15,242 nt of DNA from Deferribacteraceae bacterium (GTDB lineage: Bacteria > Chrysiogenota > Deferribacteres > Deferribacterales > JAISNW01). Under the pieces are notes generated by a model. It searched no databases. It saw only the letters and a list, made by a program, of their open reading frames with translations, and had not been told where the DNA came from. A program made the translations under genes and the position numbers. Position 1 is the stretch's first letter. The number at the start of each line of letters is the position of its first letter. Location of the stretch: positions 1 to 15,242 of the forward strand of contig JAITWF010000001.1 in assembly GCA_031285415.1 (NCBI GenBank). The letters run 5' to 3'. Positions 7,971-14,262 of this stretch are shown piece after piece.

Positions 7971-8029
7971 GTAGGGGCGACGTTTGGTCGCCCTCATCTA
8001 TAGATCGGGTGGGCTAACCCCACCCCTAC
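7971..8029. repeat. GTAGGGG palindromic repeat cluster, locus 2 (two units, heads facing outward)
   Basis: Unit A is on the plus strand (7971-7994: begins GTAGGGGCGACGT, ends TGGTCGCCCT). It differs from the A unit at 1644-1667 by one base (T for C). Unit B is on the minus strand (8006-8029: read there GTAGGGGTGGGG, TTAG, CCCACCCG), and paired changes keep its stem. The palindrome ATCTATAGAT lies between them. Compared with locus 1, both units are flipped. The cluster fills the gap between galU and hsp20 and could act as a transcript-end structure for galU. Confidence 0.85.
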
Positions 8030-8036
8030 AGTACAA

Positions 8037-8900
8037 CTAAACTTGTAGTTTGCCGATAATCTCCTTCAGATGTGGGCGAAGCTCGTCATTATTTGCGGCG
8101 AAGTTGATCGTCGCCTCCAGAAGCCCCACTCTATCGCCGCAGTCAAATCGCTGCCCCTCAAACTCATAGCCATACACACTTCCAGCCTTTGCTAACGCTC
8201 TGAGAGCGTCTGTCAGCTGAATCTCGCCGCCACGAGCAGGGCGAAGCTCCTCGAGAACTGGCAGTATATCTGGCGTTAATATATATCTGCCTATAATAGC
8301 AAGGTTTGATGGCGGTGTATCTTTCGGTTTCTCCACCATGTTTGATAGTTTGTATAATCTATCATCCAGCCGTGAATCTACCTCTACGATCCCATATTTA
8401 TGGGCAGCGTAGTCCTCTATCGGCATAAGGGAGATAACGCTACCGTTCACACGCTCATATTGGCGGATAAGCTGCGCCATAACAGGCTCTTTTGATAGGA
8501 TAATATCGTCTGGCAGGATCACCGCAAACGGTTCATCACGTATAATATCTTTTGCGCACGCAATAGCATGCCCAAGCCCCAGCTGCTCCTTCTGGCGAAC
8601 GTAGATAACATCCACCATCTCGCTGATACGCTTCATATCCTCATAGAGCTTGGTGCGCCCACTCTCCCAAAGGATCTTGTTGAGTTCAAAGTTTATATCA
8701 AAGTGATCCTCTAACGCCTTCTTGGTGCGACCAGTTATAAAGATAATCTGCTCGATACCAGAATCGATCGCCTCCTCTACAGCGTATTGGATCAGCGGTT
8801 TATCGATCAGCGTGAGCATCTCTTTTGGAATAGCCTTTGTTGCAGGTAGCAATCTTGTGCCGTAGCCAGCAACTGGAAAGACAGCTTTTTTTATTTTCAT
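8037..8900 (-). CDS. galU: UTP-glucose-1-phosphate uridylyltransferase
   Basis: GalU makes UDP-glucose from UTP and glucose-1-phosphate for lipopolysaccharide, glycan and osmolyte synthesis. The 287-residue length is usual. The N-terminal nucleotide-binding signature AGYGTRLLPATKAIPKEML (about residues 11-29) is intact, as are DKPLIQYAVEEA, the LGHAIACAK segment and PFAVILPDDI, which carries the metal-binding Asp. Later blocks VEKPKDTPPSNLAIIGRYIL and GGEIQLTDAL are also typical. ATG at 8898-8900 has an AGGAGAG site seven bases upstream. A palindromic unit (8917-8940) separates it from the unknown gene upstream, and no clear promoter was found in the 58-base gap, so it may be co-transcribed with the mqnE operon. 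Nothing unusual is seen. Confidence 0.96.
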   Translation of the reverse strand: MKIKKAVFPVAGYGTRLLPATKAIPKEMLTLIDKPLIQYAVEEAIDSGIEQIIFITGRTKKALEDHFDINFELNKILWESGRTKLYEDMKRISEMVDVIYVRQKEQLGLGHAIACAKDIIRDEPFAVILPDDIILSKEPVMAQLIRQYERVNGSVISLMPIEDYAAHKYGIVEVDSRLDDRLYKLSNMVEKPKDTPPSNLAIIGRYILTPDILPVLEELRPARGGEIQLTDALRALAKAGSVYGYEFEGQRFDCGDRVGLLEATINFAANNDELRPHLKEIIGKLQV

Positions 8901-8916
8901 ATATACTCTCCTAATC

Positions 8917-8940
8917 GTAGGGGCGGGGTCTGCCCGCCCT
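8917..8940 (+). repeat. GTAGGGG palindromic repeat, locus 3 (single B-type unit)
   Basis: This is a single unit: GTAGGGGCGGGG, TCTG, CCCGCCCT. The stem matches that of the B unit at 1693-1716 and the loop differs. It lies between the end of the unknown gene (8959) and galU. Four T residues follow on the plus strand, but the neighbouring genes read the other way, so a terminator role is unlikely there. Confidence 0.8.
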
Positions 8941-8958
8941 TTTCGTGCGCTAATATAA

Positions 8959-9771
8959 TTACTTTTCTTTAGCTTTTTTTACTTCACCGTTCAAATACTT
9001 CGCCACACCCTTCGCCCACGATTCAGGCAGCTGTGCCGAGATCCCCTGCCACGAGTAGTCGTTCATCAGAATCACCTTCGATGAATACTTCAATAGCCAC
9101 GGGTTTACATTCTTATGATAAGTAACCGCACCGACCTTCTCAAAGGTGAATCGATTAAATGTTGGATTTACCTTTTTTAGCCATTCGATACTATTTTTCT
9201 GCTCACTAACTGTAACGATATCGCCACCCATTCTATATAGCTGATGAACCTGCTTGCCATCAAAATAGAAGTAGCAATCGTCGCCGAGAGCCTCCTCTAC
9301 ATCGAAATCAGTGTGCCAGCGAATGCAGTGGCACCGTCCGCCGCTATGAGGCACCTTCGATGTGACGATCTTCGATGTGGGGTGTTTTGCAAGCACCTCC
9401 TCGAAGGTAAGGCTTGAAAGCTCGATCTTTGGGCTATCCTCTCGCCACAGGGTAGCGGAGAGGAGGATATAATCCTGATAAGAGGCGTATGAGAGTTTAG
9501 GGTTAAGCTCATTAAACTTATTTTTAACGTAGCTATTAAATCGATTAGTAAAGAACGGTTTCTTGAGCGTTGTAATATTGGTATCAGCGTCAAGCCCTTT
9601 ATCTTCAACTATCTGTGCAATATCGGTACCGATAAACGCCCATAGATTCGTGGGGCGAGTCTGCACGAAATCTTTCGTAAAGATACTCTGCACGTCACGC
9701 CCTAATAACGATAGCGATTTCGCCGCTAAATTCATATTCGGTGATGGGTTTACAAATATATATTCCGGCAT
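8959..9771 (-). CDS. Unrecognised 270-residue protein coupled to mqnE
   Basis: I do not recognise the family. The protein has no signal peptide or membrane segment. It is rich in aromatic residues (many Y, F and W) and ends in a lysine-rich tail (GEVKKAKEK). A His/Cys cluster stands out at residues 142-153: H142, C147, H148, C149 and H153 within HSGGRCHCIRWH, a possible metal or cofactor site. Alternating strand- and helix-like stretches, such as KVILMNDYSW and IEWLKKVNPTFNRFTF, give a faint look of a periplasmic-binding-protein fold without the export signal, which is inference only. The start ATG shares one base with the mqnE stop (TAATG), so the two are translationally coupled and probably expressed together. 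That makes a role tied to menaquinone synthesis or a redox protein plausible but unproven. Confidence 0.8.
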   Translation of the reverse strand: MPEYIFVNPSPNMNLAAKSLSLLGRDVQSIFTKDFVQTRPTNLWAFIGTDIAQIVEDKGLDADTNITTLKKPFFTNRFNSYVKNKFNELNPKLSYASYQDYILLSATLWREDSPKIELSSLTFEEVLAKHPTSKIVTSKVPHSGGRCHCIRWHTDFDVEEALGDDCYFYFDGKQVHQLYRMGGDIVTVSEQKNSIEWLKKVNPTFNRFTFEKVGAVTYHKNVNPWLLKYSSKVILMNDYSWQGISAQLPESWAKGVAKYLNGEVKKAKEK

Positions 9772-10772
9772 TAGCTTACCCTATTATAAAATGAATCCCT
9801 CTCCACAGGGTTTAATCCTGCTGTAGAGATCATATGTTTTAGATCGTTCTCTGTCATACCACGCTTGCTGCTGCCACCAGCCGCAAATGCGATATTCTCC
9901 TCCTCTATCGTGCCATCTAAATCGTCAGCACCAAAGCGTAGCGCAATCTGGGCGGTTTTTTCACCCAACATCACCCAATACGCCTTGATATGCGGCACAT
10001 CTTTAAGGATTATTCTTGAAGCCGCCGTCACAGCCAAATCCGTTACCGCAGTTACAGGTGGAACATCGGCAAACTTCGTGCCTGCTGGCTGAAAGGATAG
10101 TGGGATAAATGCGTTAAATCCGCCTGTACGCTCCTGTAGCGACTGGATCGCCATAAGGTGCGCTTCACGATCTTCGCCACTCTCGTAATGTCCATATAGC
10201 ATTGTAGCGTTCGTCAATATCCCTGCATTGTGGGCGATCTCCATCACCTCGAGCCACCTAGCCCCCGATACCTTCTCGGGGCAGATAATGTTGCGCACCT
10301 CAGGTTTAAAGATCTCTGCACCGCCGCCAGGCATCATATCAAGCCCTGCGCCCTTCATTATATTAAAGAGCTTCTCGAGCGGAACGCCCGACTGGCGAGA
10401 GATAAAATCCATCTCCACAGCACCAAACGCCTTGATCGATTTATCTGGGAACTCTGATTTAAGCGACGAGATCATATCGGTATAGTATGCAAGATCAACA
10501 TCAGGGTGCAATCCGCCGACTATATGCAACTCCTTTGCTGCTGCCCCTTTATCTTTAACGTGCTGCACGATAGAGGGTACATCTTTCAGATAGCCCCCCT
10601 CAGCGCCCTTCTTGCGAGCAAACGCACAGAATTTGCACTGATTCGAGCAGATATTCGTGAAATTTATATGAAGATTTTTAACGTAAAATGCGTCGTTGCC
10701 CCATTTAGCTTTGCGGATAGCGTCCGCCTCTTTAGCAAGCTCTAATAGGGATCTGTCAAAGATTGATGCCAA
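9771..10772 (-). CDS. mqnE: Aminofutalosine synthase MqnE (radical SAM)
   Basis: MqnE joins the adenosyl radical of SAM to the product of MqnA (3-[(1-carboxyvinyl)oxy]benzoate) to form aminofutalosine, an early step of the futalosine menaquinone pathway. The 333-residue protein carries the radical-SAM cluster motif CSNQCKFC (CxxxCxxC, about residues 41-48), then GGLHPD, GGGAEIF, the MLYGHYES segment and TGGFNAFIPLSFQPAGT. These are features of MqnE rather than MqnC. The start is TTG (10770-10772), backed by GAGGTG about five bases upstream; no better ATG fits the conserved N-terminus. It overlaps the next gene by one base. No other menaquinone gene is in the window, so the rest of the pathway must lie elsewhere. 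The Fe-S radical enzyme fits an anaerobic or microaerobic lifestyle. Confidence 0.93.
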   Translation of the reverse strand: MASIFDRSLLELAKEADAIRKAKWGNDAFYVKNLHINFTNICSNQCKFCAFARKKGAEGGYLKDVPSIVQHVKDKGAAAKELHIVGGLHPDVDLAYYTDMISSLKSEFPDKSIKAFGAVEMDFISRQSGVPLEKLFNIMKGAGLDMMPGGGAEIFKPEVRNIICPEKVSGARWLEVMEIAHNAGILTNATMLYGHYESGEDREAHLMAIQSLQERTGGFNAFIPLSFQPAGTKFADVPPVTAVTDLAVTAASRIILKDVPHIKAYWVMLGEKTAQIALRFGADDLDGTIEEENIAFAAGGSSKRGMTENDLKHMISTAGLNPVERDSFYNRVS

Positions 10773-10871
10773 GGTACACCTCTTTTATCGTATAAGGTCT
10801 AATCTTTGGCAATTTATCACACACTATTCGTAAAGTAAACAGGGAAAGGGGAGAATGTATAATTAGTAACA

Positions 10872-10990
10872 CTCCCCCCTTGAGGGGGAGTCGAAGAGGA
10901 TGAAATCCAATTCGGTGGGGGGTTAGGTGTGCGTATAATCTTTACCCCTCCCCGAAGCTAACGCTTCGACCCTCCCTCAAGGGGAGGGTG
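10872..10990. repeat. Inverted pair of CTCCCC-TTGA-GGGGAG palindromes
   Basis: The left arm at 10872-10890 is CTCCCCCC, TTGA, GGGGGAG followed by TCGAAG. The right arm at 10963-10990 is its near mirror: CTTCGAC followed by CCTCCCTCAAGGGGAGGG. Next to it a perfect hairpin CGAAGC-TAAC-GCTTCG spans 10953-10968 and contains the YgjP stop codon. This looks like a REP/BIME-type element. It supplies the last codons of the YgjP gene, which is why that protein ends HPPLEGGSKR. The 185-base gap between mqnE and this gene is otherwise without visible content. Confidence 0.8.
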
Positions 10991-11365
10991 TGATATGCCG
11001 AAGGAGTACCAACTCTTCTCTATATTAACATAGTTCATCTCTAGCCATTTCGCCGCCTCATTCCATCTAGGGCAGATCTCCAGCAGTTTATTCCAGAAGA
11101 GCTTTGAGTGGTTGTGGTGTATTCGGTGAGCCAGTTCGTGCAAAATTATCGAATCCGATACCCACTCGGGGGTAAGGATCAGCTTGCAGTTAAGCGATAT
11201 ATTGCCACGGCTCGAGCAACTCCCCCAACGCCTGCGTGCCTCCCTAGTCGACACCTTCGTATATGTGATATCAACCTGCTCGGCAAGCAGCCGCAGACGA
11301 GGCTTCAGGAAGAACGCCGCCTCCCCCTTGTACCACGCAATACGAGAGGCACCCGATAGCGTCAC
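10958..11365 (-). CDS. YgjP/DUF45-type M48-like metallopeptidase, N-terminus uncertain
   Basis: The conserved C-terminal half of this zinc-metallopeptidase-like family is intact: RRRWGSCSSRGNISLNCKLILTP, then HELAHRIHHNHSKLFW (the HExxH zinc motif plus a third His) and CPRWNEAAKWLE. The physiological substrate of the family is poorly known. The first usable start is GTG 11363-11365, giving 135 residues, shorter than usual. The same frame stays open upstream to 11525 and reads ILYRGEIWRFELEPSLSS and further, which resembles the family's preceding strand region, yet no ATG, GTG or TTG occurs there. The gene may use a rare start (ATC at 11471-11473 has AGGA eight bases before it), may be N-terminally truncated, or may really start at the GTG. 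Its last ten or so codons lie inside a palindromic repeat. It follows gdhA on the same strand. Confidence 0.75.
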   Translation of the reverse strand: MTLSGASRIAWYKGEAAFFLKPRLRLLAEQVDITYTKVSTREARRRWGSCSSRGNISLNCKLILTPEWVSDSIILHELAHRIHHNHSKLFWNKLLEICPRWNEAAKWLEMNYVNIEKSWYSFGISHPPLEGGSKR

Positions 11366-11472
11366 GCCAGAGGTGAGGAGTTTATTGACAGGATCTTTTA
11401 TGACGGTAGAGGAGAGTGACGGCTCTAGCTCAAACCGCCAGATCTCCCCTCTATATAGTATACCGTTGCTGA

Positions 11473-12822
11473 TTAGATAAGTCCTAACGGGATCATAGCG
11501 TCGGCAACCTTGCGGAAGCCTGCAATATTAGCCCCTATCAGATAATCGCCTGGAAATCCATACTCCGCCGCTGTTTCAAAGCAGGAGGCGTGAATACCCT
11601 GCATAATCCCCTCTAGCTTGGTCTCTGTGAAATCAAAGTTCCACGAATCTCGGCAGGCGTTCTGCTGCATCTCAAGCGCGCTAGTGGCAACTCCACCAGC
11701 GTTTGTCGCCTTGCCAGGGCCATATAGGATCTTCGCCTCTCTAAATAGTTTAATAGCAGCAGGAGTTGTAGGCATATTCGCCCCCTCCGCTACAGCCATA
11801 CAGCCGTTGTTGAGTAGCTTGATTGCGCTAGCCTCGTTCAGCTCATTCTGCGTAGCGCACGGCAGAGCTACGTCGCATGGGATCTCCCAGATATTACCGT
11901 TTGCACGATAATCTGCATTTGGGTGAAACTCTTTATAGTCGCTAATTCTGCGGCGTTCTACCTCTTTCAGACGCTTCACAGTCTCTATATTAATGCCATT
12001 TTCATCGTATATTACGCCATTTGAGTCGGAGCAGGCGATCACCTTGCCGCCAAGCTCATGCACCTTCTCGATCGCATATATTGCAACGTTACCAGAACCC
12101 GATACTAGGCAGCGTTTCCCTGCAAAATCTTGTCCACGAGTGGCTAGCATCTCCTTCATGAAGAAGGCAAGCCCATATCCAGTCGCCTCTCTACGCACGA
12201 GGGAGCCGCCGTAGCTCATCCCCTTCCCTGTCAGCACGCCAGCCTCATACCTATTTGTTAGGCGTTTGTACTGCCCGAATAGATAGCCGATCTCTCTGCC
12301 ACCAACGCCGATATCCCCTGCTGGAACGTCGATATATTCGCCCAGATGCCTATGTAGCTCCGTCATAAAGCTTTGGCAGAAGCGCATTATCTCGTTGTCC
12401 GACTTCCCCTTAGGGTCGAAATCGCTCCCCCCTTTGGCTCCGCCGATCGGCATGCCTGTGAGGGCGTTCTTAAAGATCTGCTCAAAGCCTAGAAACTTGA
12501 TTATACCTAGGTACACAGAGGGGTGAAAGCGAAGTCCACCTTTATATGGCCCAAGTGCACTACTGAACTGCACACGAAAGCCTCTATTGATATGTATCTC
12601 GCCTGCATCGTCCACCCACGGCACTCTAAAGATGATCTGACGCTCTGGCTCGCATATACGCTCGATCAGCTTCTGATCTAGATACTCAGGGTGTCTAGCA
12701 AGCACCACGCCTAGCGTCTCGATAACCTCTTTTACCGCCTGATGAAACTCCGCCTCTCCAGGATTCCTACGTACAACCTGCTCATAAATTTCATTAATTC
12801 TATTTTCTACTATCTGTGACAT
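11473..12822 (-). CDS. gdhA: Glutamate dehydrogenase, NADP-specific type
   Basis: This enzyme interconverts 2-oxoglutarate plus ammonium and glutamate; the bacterial GdhA type mostly assimilates ammonium with NADPH. The 449-residue chain matches E. coli-like GdhA along its length. It has FRVPWVDDAGEIHINRGFRVQFSSALGPYKGGLRFHPSV, GGAKGGSDFDPKGKS, the PAGDIGVGGREIGYL segment with the catalytic Asp, the Rossmann motif GSGNVA, LPCATQNELN and the ending ANIAGFRKVADAM. I chose ATG 12820-12822 (MSQIVEN) because GGAG lies six bases upstream; an ATG four codons earlier lacks a site. A near-consensus promoter lies at 12854-12882. Its stop is close to the YgjP region, so that gene is probably co-transcribed. 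No unusual residue is seen. The hexameric enzyme is cytoplasmic. Confidence 0.96.
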   Translation of the reverse strand: MSQIVENRINEIYEQVVRRNPGEAEFHQAVKEVIETLGVVLARHPEYLDQKLIERICEPERQIIFRVPWVDDAGEIHINRGFRVQFSSALGPYKGGLRFHPSVYLGIIKFLGFEQIFKNALTGMPIGGAKGGSDFDPKGKSDNEIMRFCQSFMTELHRHLGEYIDVPAGDIGVGGREIGYLFGQYKRLTNRYEAGVLTGKGMSYGGSLVRREATGYGLAFFMKEMLATRGQDFAGKRCLVSGSGNVAIYAIEKVHELGGKVIACSDSNGVIYDENGINIETVKRLKEVERRRISDYKEFHPNADYRANGNIWEIPCDVALPCATQNELNEASAIKLLNNGCMAVAEGANMPTTPAAIKLFREAKILYGPGKATNAGGVATSALEMQQNACRDSWNFDFTETKLEGIMQGIHASCFETAAEYGFPGDYLIGANIAGFRKVADAMIPLGLI

Positions 12823-12853
12823 ATCATACTCCATAAAAAGTAACTAAGCGAAC

Positions 12854-12882
12854 ATTATCTACCTTAGAAAGTAATTTGTCAA
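12854..12882 (-). promoter_or_regulatory. Sigma-70-type promoter for gdhA
   Basis: Read on the minus strand this is TTGACA (12877-12882), a 17-base spacer, then GATAAT (12854-12859), 11 of 12 matches to the consensus. It points at gdhA with a short leader of about 25 bases. Its -35 box touches the GAGGAG ribosome-binding site of the divergent helix-turn-helix gene, so anything bound here could affect both. Confidence 0.8.
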
Positions 12883-12893
12883 GAGGAGTGAAG

Positions 12894-13529
12894 ATGAATA
12901 ATTACAAAATTTTCAGATGGCTTGCCGAGCGCAAAATACCATTAGATGTCGGATTTGCTCAATCGCTATCAGATCTTGCGGCAGAGTATCAGAGGCGAAA
13001 TCATATTAGGCGGATAGATGAAGTCTATAAGCTTATCGGAATCCGCAGACAGCTACTATTTCACTGGCGAATGAATCCATACAGCACTCAGACAAAGAAC
13101 GATTTTAAAAGAGAGGTAATAAAGAGAGCCGCCGATCTATTTGAGGTGAATGGAGAACGGCTTGCCAATCGGGCAGGATTATCCCTCCATATAGACAAGA
13201 ATTTTCACACACACCTTCAAGATCTTATAGATCGATCTCATAAATCTTGCCACGAGATCTACACAGAGGCGCAGATAAGCGAGCGAGTATTCTACCTGAT
13301 ACGACGAGGGCGCACCCCCACAAAGATAACGCTAACCGCCATTGCTATCGTACTAAATACTGATATCGATGAGATCTTACGTCGAGCTGGATACGTTCTA
13401 TCTAGCTCTATCGCATACGATATGGTTCTAAAGTGGCTGATCGAGCGCAAATACACTATTATCGATATAAACAATACCCTTTATAATCTCGATCTGCCGC
13501 TACTGATGGTGCGAAATAAAAAGTCCTAA
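12894..13529 (+). CDS. Tandem helix-turn-helix protein, putative regulator
   Basis: This 211-residue protein has no signal peptide or membrane segment. Its second half (about residues 105-211: LQDLIDRSHKSCHEIYTEAQISERVFYLIRRGRTPTK... RRAGYVLS ... INNTLYNLDLPLL) resembles an Xre-like family that I remember from gut Bacillota, often beside stress-response or phage-defence-type genes. The first half seems to be a diverged copy: EVYKLIGIRRQLLFHWR (43-59) against EIYTEAQISERVFYLIRR (121-138), and LANRAGLSL (90-98) against ILRRAGYVLS (161-170). A third echo is WLAERK (9-14) against WLIERK (181-186). ATG 12894-12896 was chosen for GAGGAG five bases before; an upstream TTG has none. It diverges from gdhA and lies 67 bases before the next gene, so it probably controls its own cassette. 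DNA binding is inferred. Confidence 0.72.
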   Translation: MNNYKIFRWLAERKIPLDVGFAQSLSDLAAEYQRRNHIRRIDEVYKLIGIRRQLLFHWRMNPYSTQTKNDFKREVIKRAADLFEVNGERLANRAGLSLHIDKNFHTHLQDLIDRSHKSCHEIYTEAQISERVFYLIRRGRTPTKITLTAIAIVLNTDIDEILRRAGYVLSSSIAYDMVLKWLIERKYTIIDINNTLYNLDLPLLMVRNKKS

Positions 13530-13596
13530 ATAATTACAGGGTTTTCAGGTGTAAATAAACTATACGTAACAAATCAACAAAATGGAGGGTATTGAT

Positions 13597-14250
13597 ATGG
13601 CAGATTTCTTTAGGAAGGAGAAGATTGAGCGTTTTGAGGAGCGGTTTAGATTTACTCCTGGCACAGGCTGGTCTCTTATAGGCGACGATATTTTCGTATG
13701 TAAATCTGTATTTATGGCTCAAGAGAGTGCAAAAAGCAGAGGTGAAGCATTTATTGAGGGGATAAATGCACGTAGTAAAAAGATAGATGGAATCGCCTAT
13801 GGCTGTATTGGCAATAGCCTTGTCTTGCAAGGGACTATCAGAAATATAACAGTACCAAACAACTATCCATCAAGATTTCAGATAGCTGGCGATACGATGA
13901 CTATTCCAGAGGCGACAGTTGCCGCAATTATGGAGGGATCTGCAAACAATCTACAAAAGTTTATCAGCGAGATCTTTAAAAATCATGCGAAAGCCTCAAG
14001 CAACTCTCCCCTTATCTCTGGCTGCATACAGAACAATTTCGGAACTAACGAAGCATTTAGTGGATACAAATTAAAGCTAGTCCTAAACAGTCGAGTGCCT
14101 ATCAGAAATCCGCACACCTCTGGCACAGAGGCGGAATATTTTCTGATCGGTTCAGTTAAACGAGCTGATTGCACTGCCATTCAATATCTAGGCTGGAGCA
14201 AAGAGGGCAAAGGCAACAGTAAAGCCGTTCAAGATATTTCACTTATTTAG
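13597..14250 (+). CDS. Unrecognised 217-residue protein in the right-hand cassette
   Basis: I do not recognise the family. The sequence is soluble-looking, with no signal peptide or membrane helix. It begins with a charged helix (MADFFRKEKIERFEERFRF), then a mixed region with many short strands (WSLIGDDIFVCKSVF, GNSLVLQGTIRNITVP, FQIAGDTMTIPEATVAAIMEG), a helix (NLQKFISEIFKNHAK), and a strand-rich end (YKLKLVLNSRVPIR, EAEYFLIGSVKRADCTAIQYLGW). Scattered cysteines do not form an obvious motif. ATG 13597-13599 is chosen because GGAGGG lies seven bases before it; the ATG at 13582 would sit upstream of that site and has none of its own. It ends 12 bases before the next ATG, whose GGAGG site overlaps the stop, so the two are one transcription unit and may act together, for example as accessory or immunity protein and effector. 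That is conjecture. Confidence 0.72.
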   Translation: MADFFRKEKIERFEERFRFTPGTGWSLIGDDIFVCKSVFMAQESAKSRGEAFIEGINARSKKIDGIAYGCIGNSLVLQGTIRNITVPNNYPSRFQIAGDTMTIPEATVAAIMEGSANNLQKFISEIFKNHAKASSNSPLISGCIQNNFGTNEAFSGYKLKLVLNSRVPIRNPHTSGTEAEYFLIGSVKRADCTAIQYLGWSKEGKGNSKAVQDISLI

Positions 14251-14262
14251 GAGGATTAAAGC

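Noticed and set aside
10779..10807. Minus-strand TTGCCA, 17 bases, GATAAA as a promoter for mqnE
   Set aside because: The -10 box is only about 11 bases from the TTG start, so the transcript would begin within the ribosome-binding site. The match is probably chance.
13582..13596. Upstream ATG as start of the 13597 gene
   Set aside because: The GGAGGG site lies between this ATG and ATG 13597, at ideal spacing for the latter; nothing similar precedes 13582.
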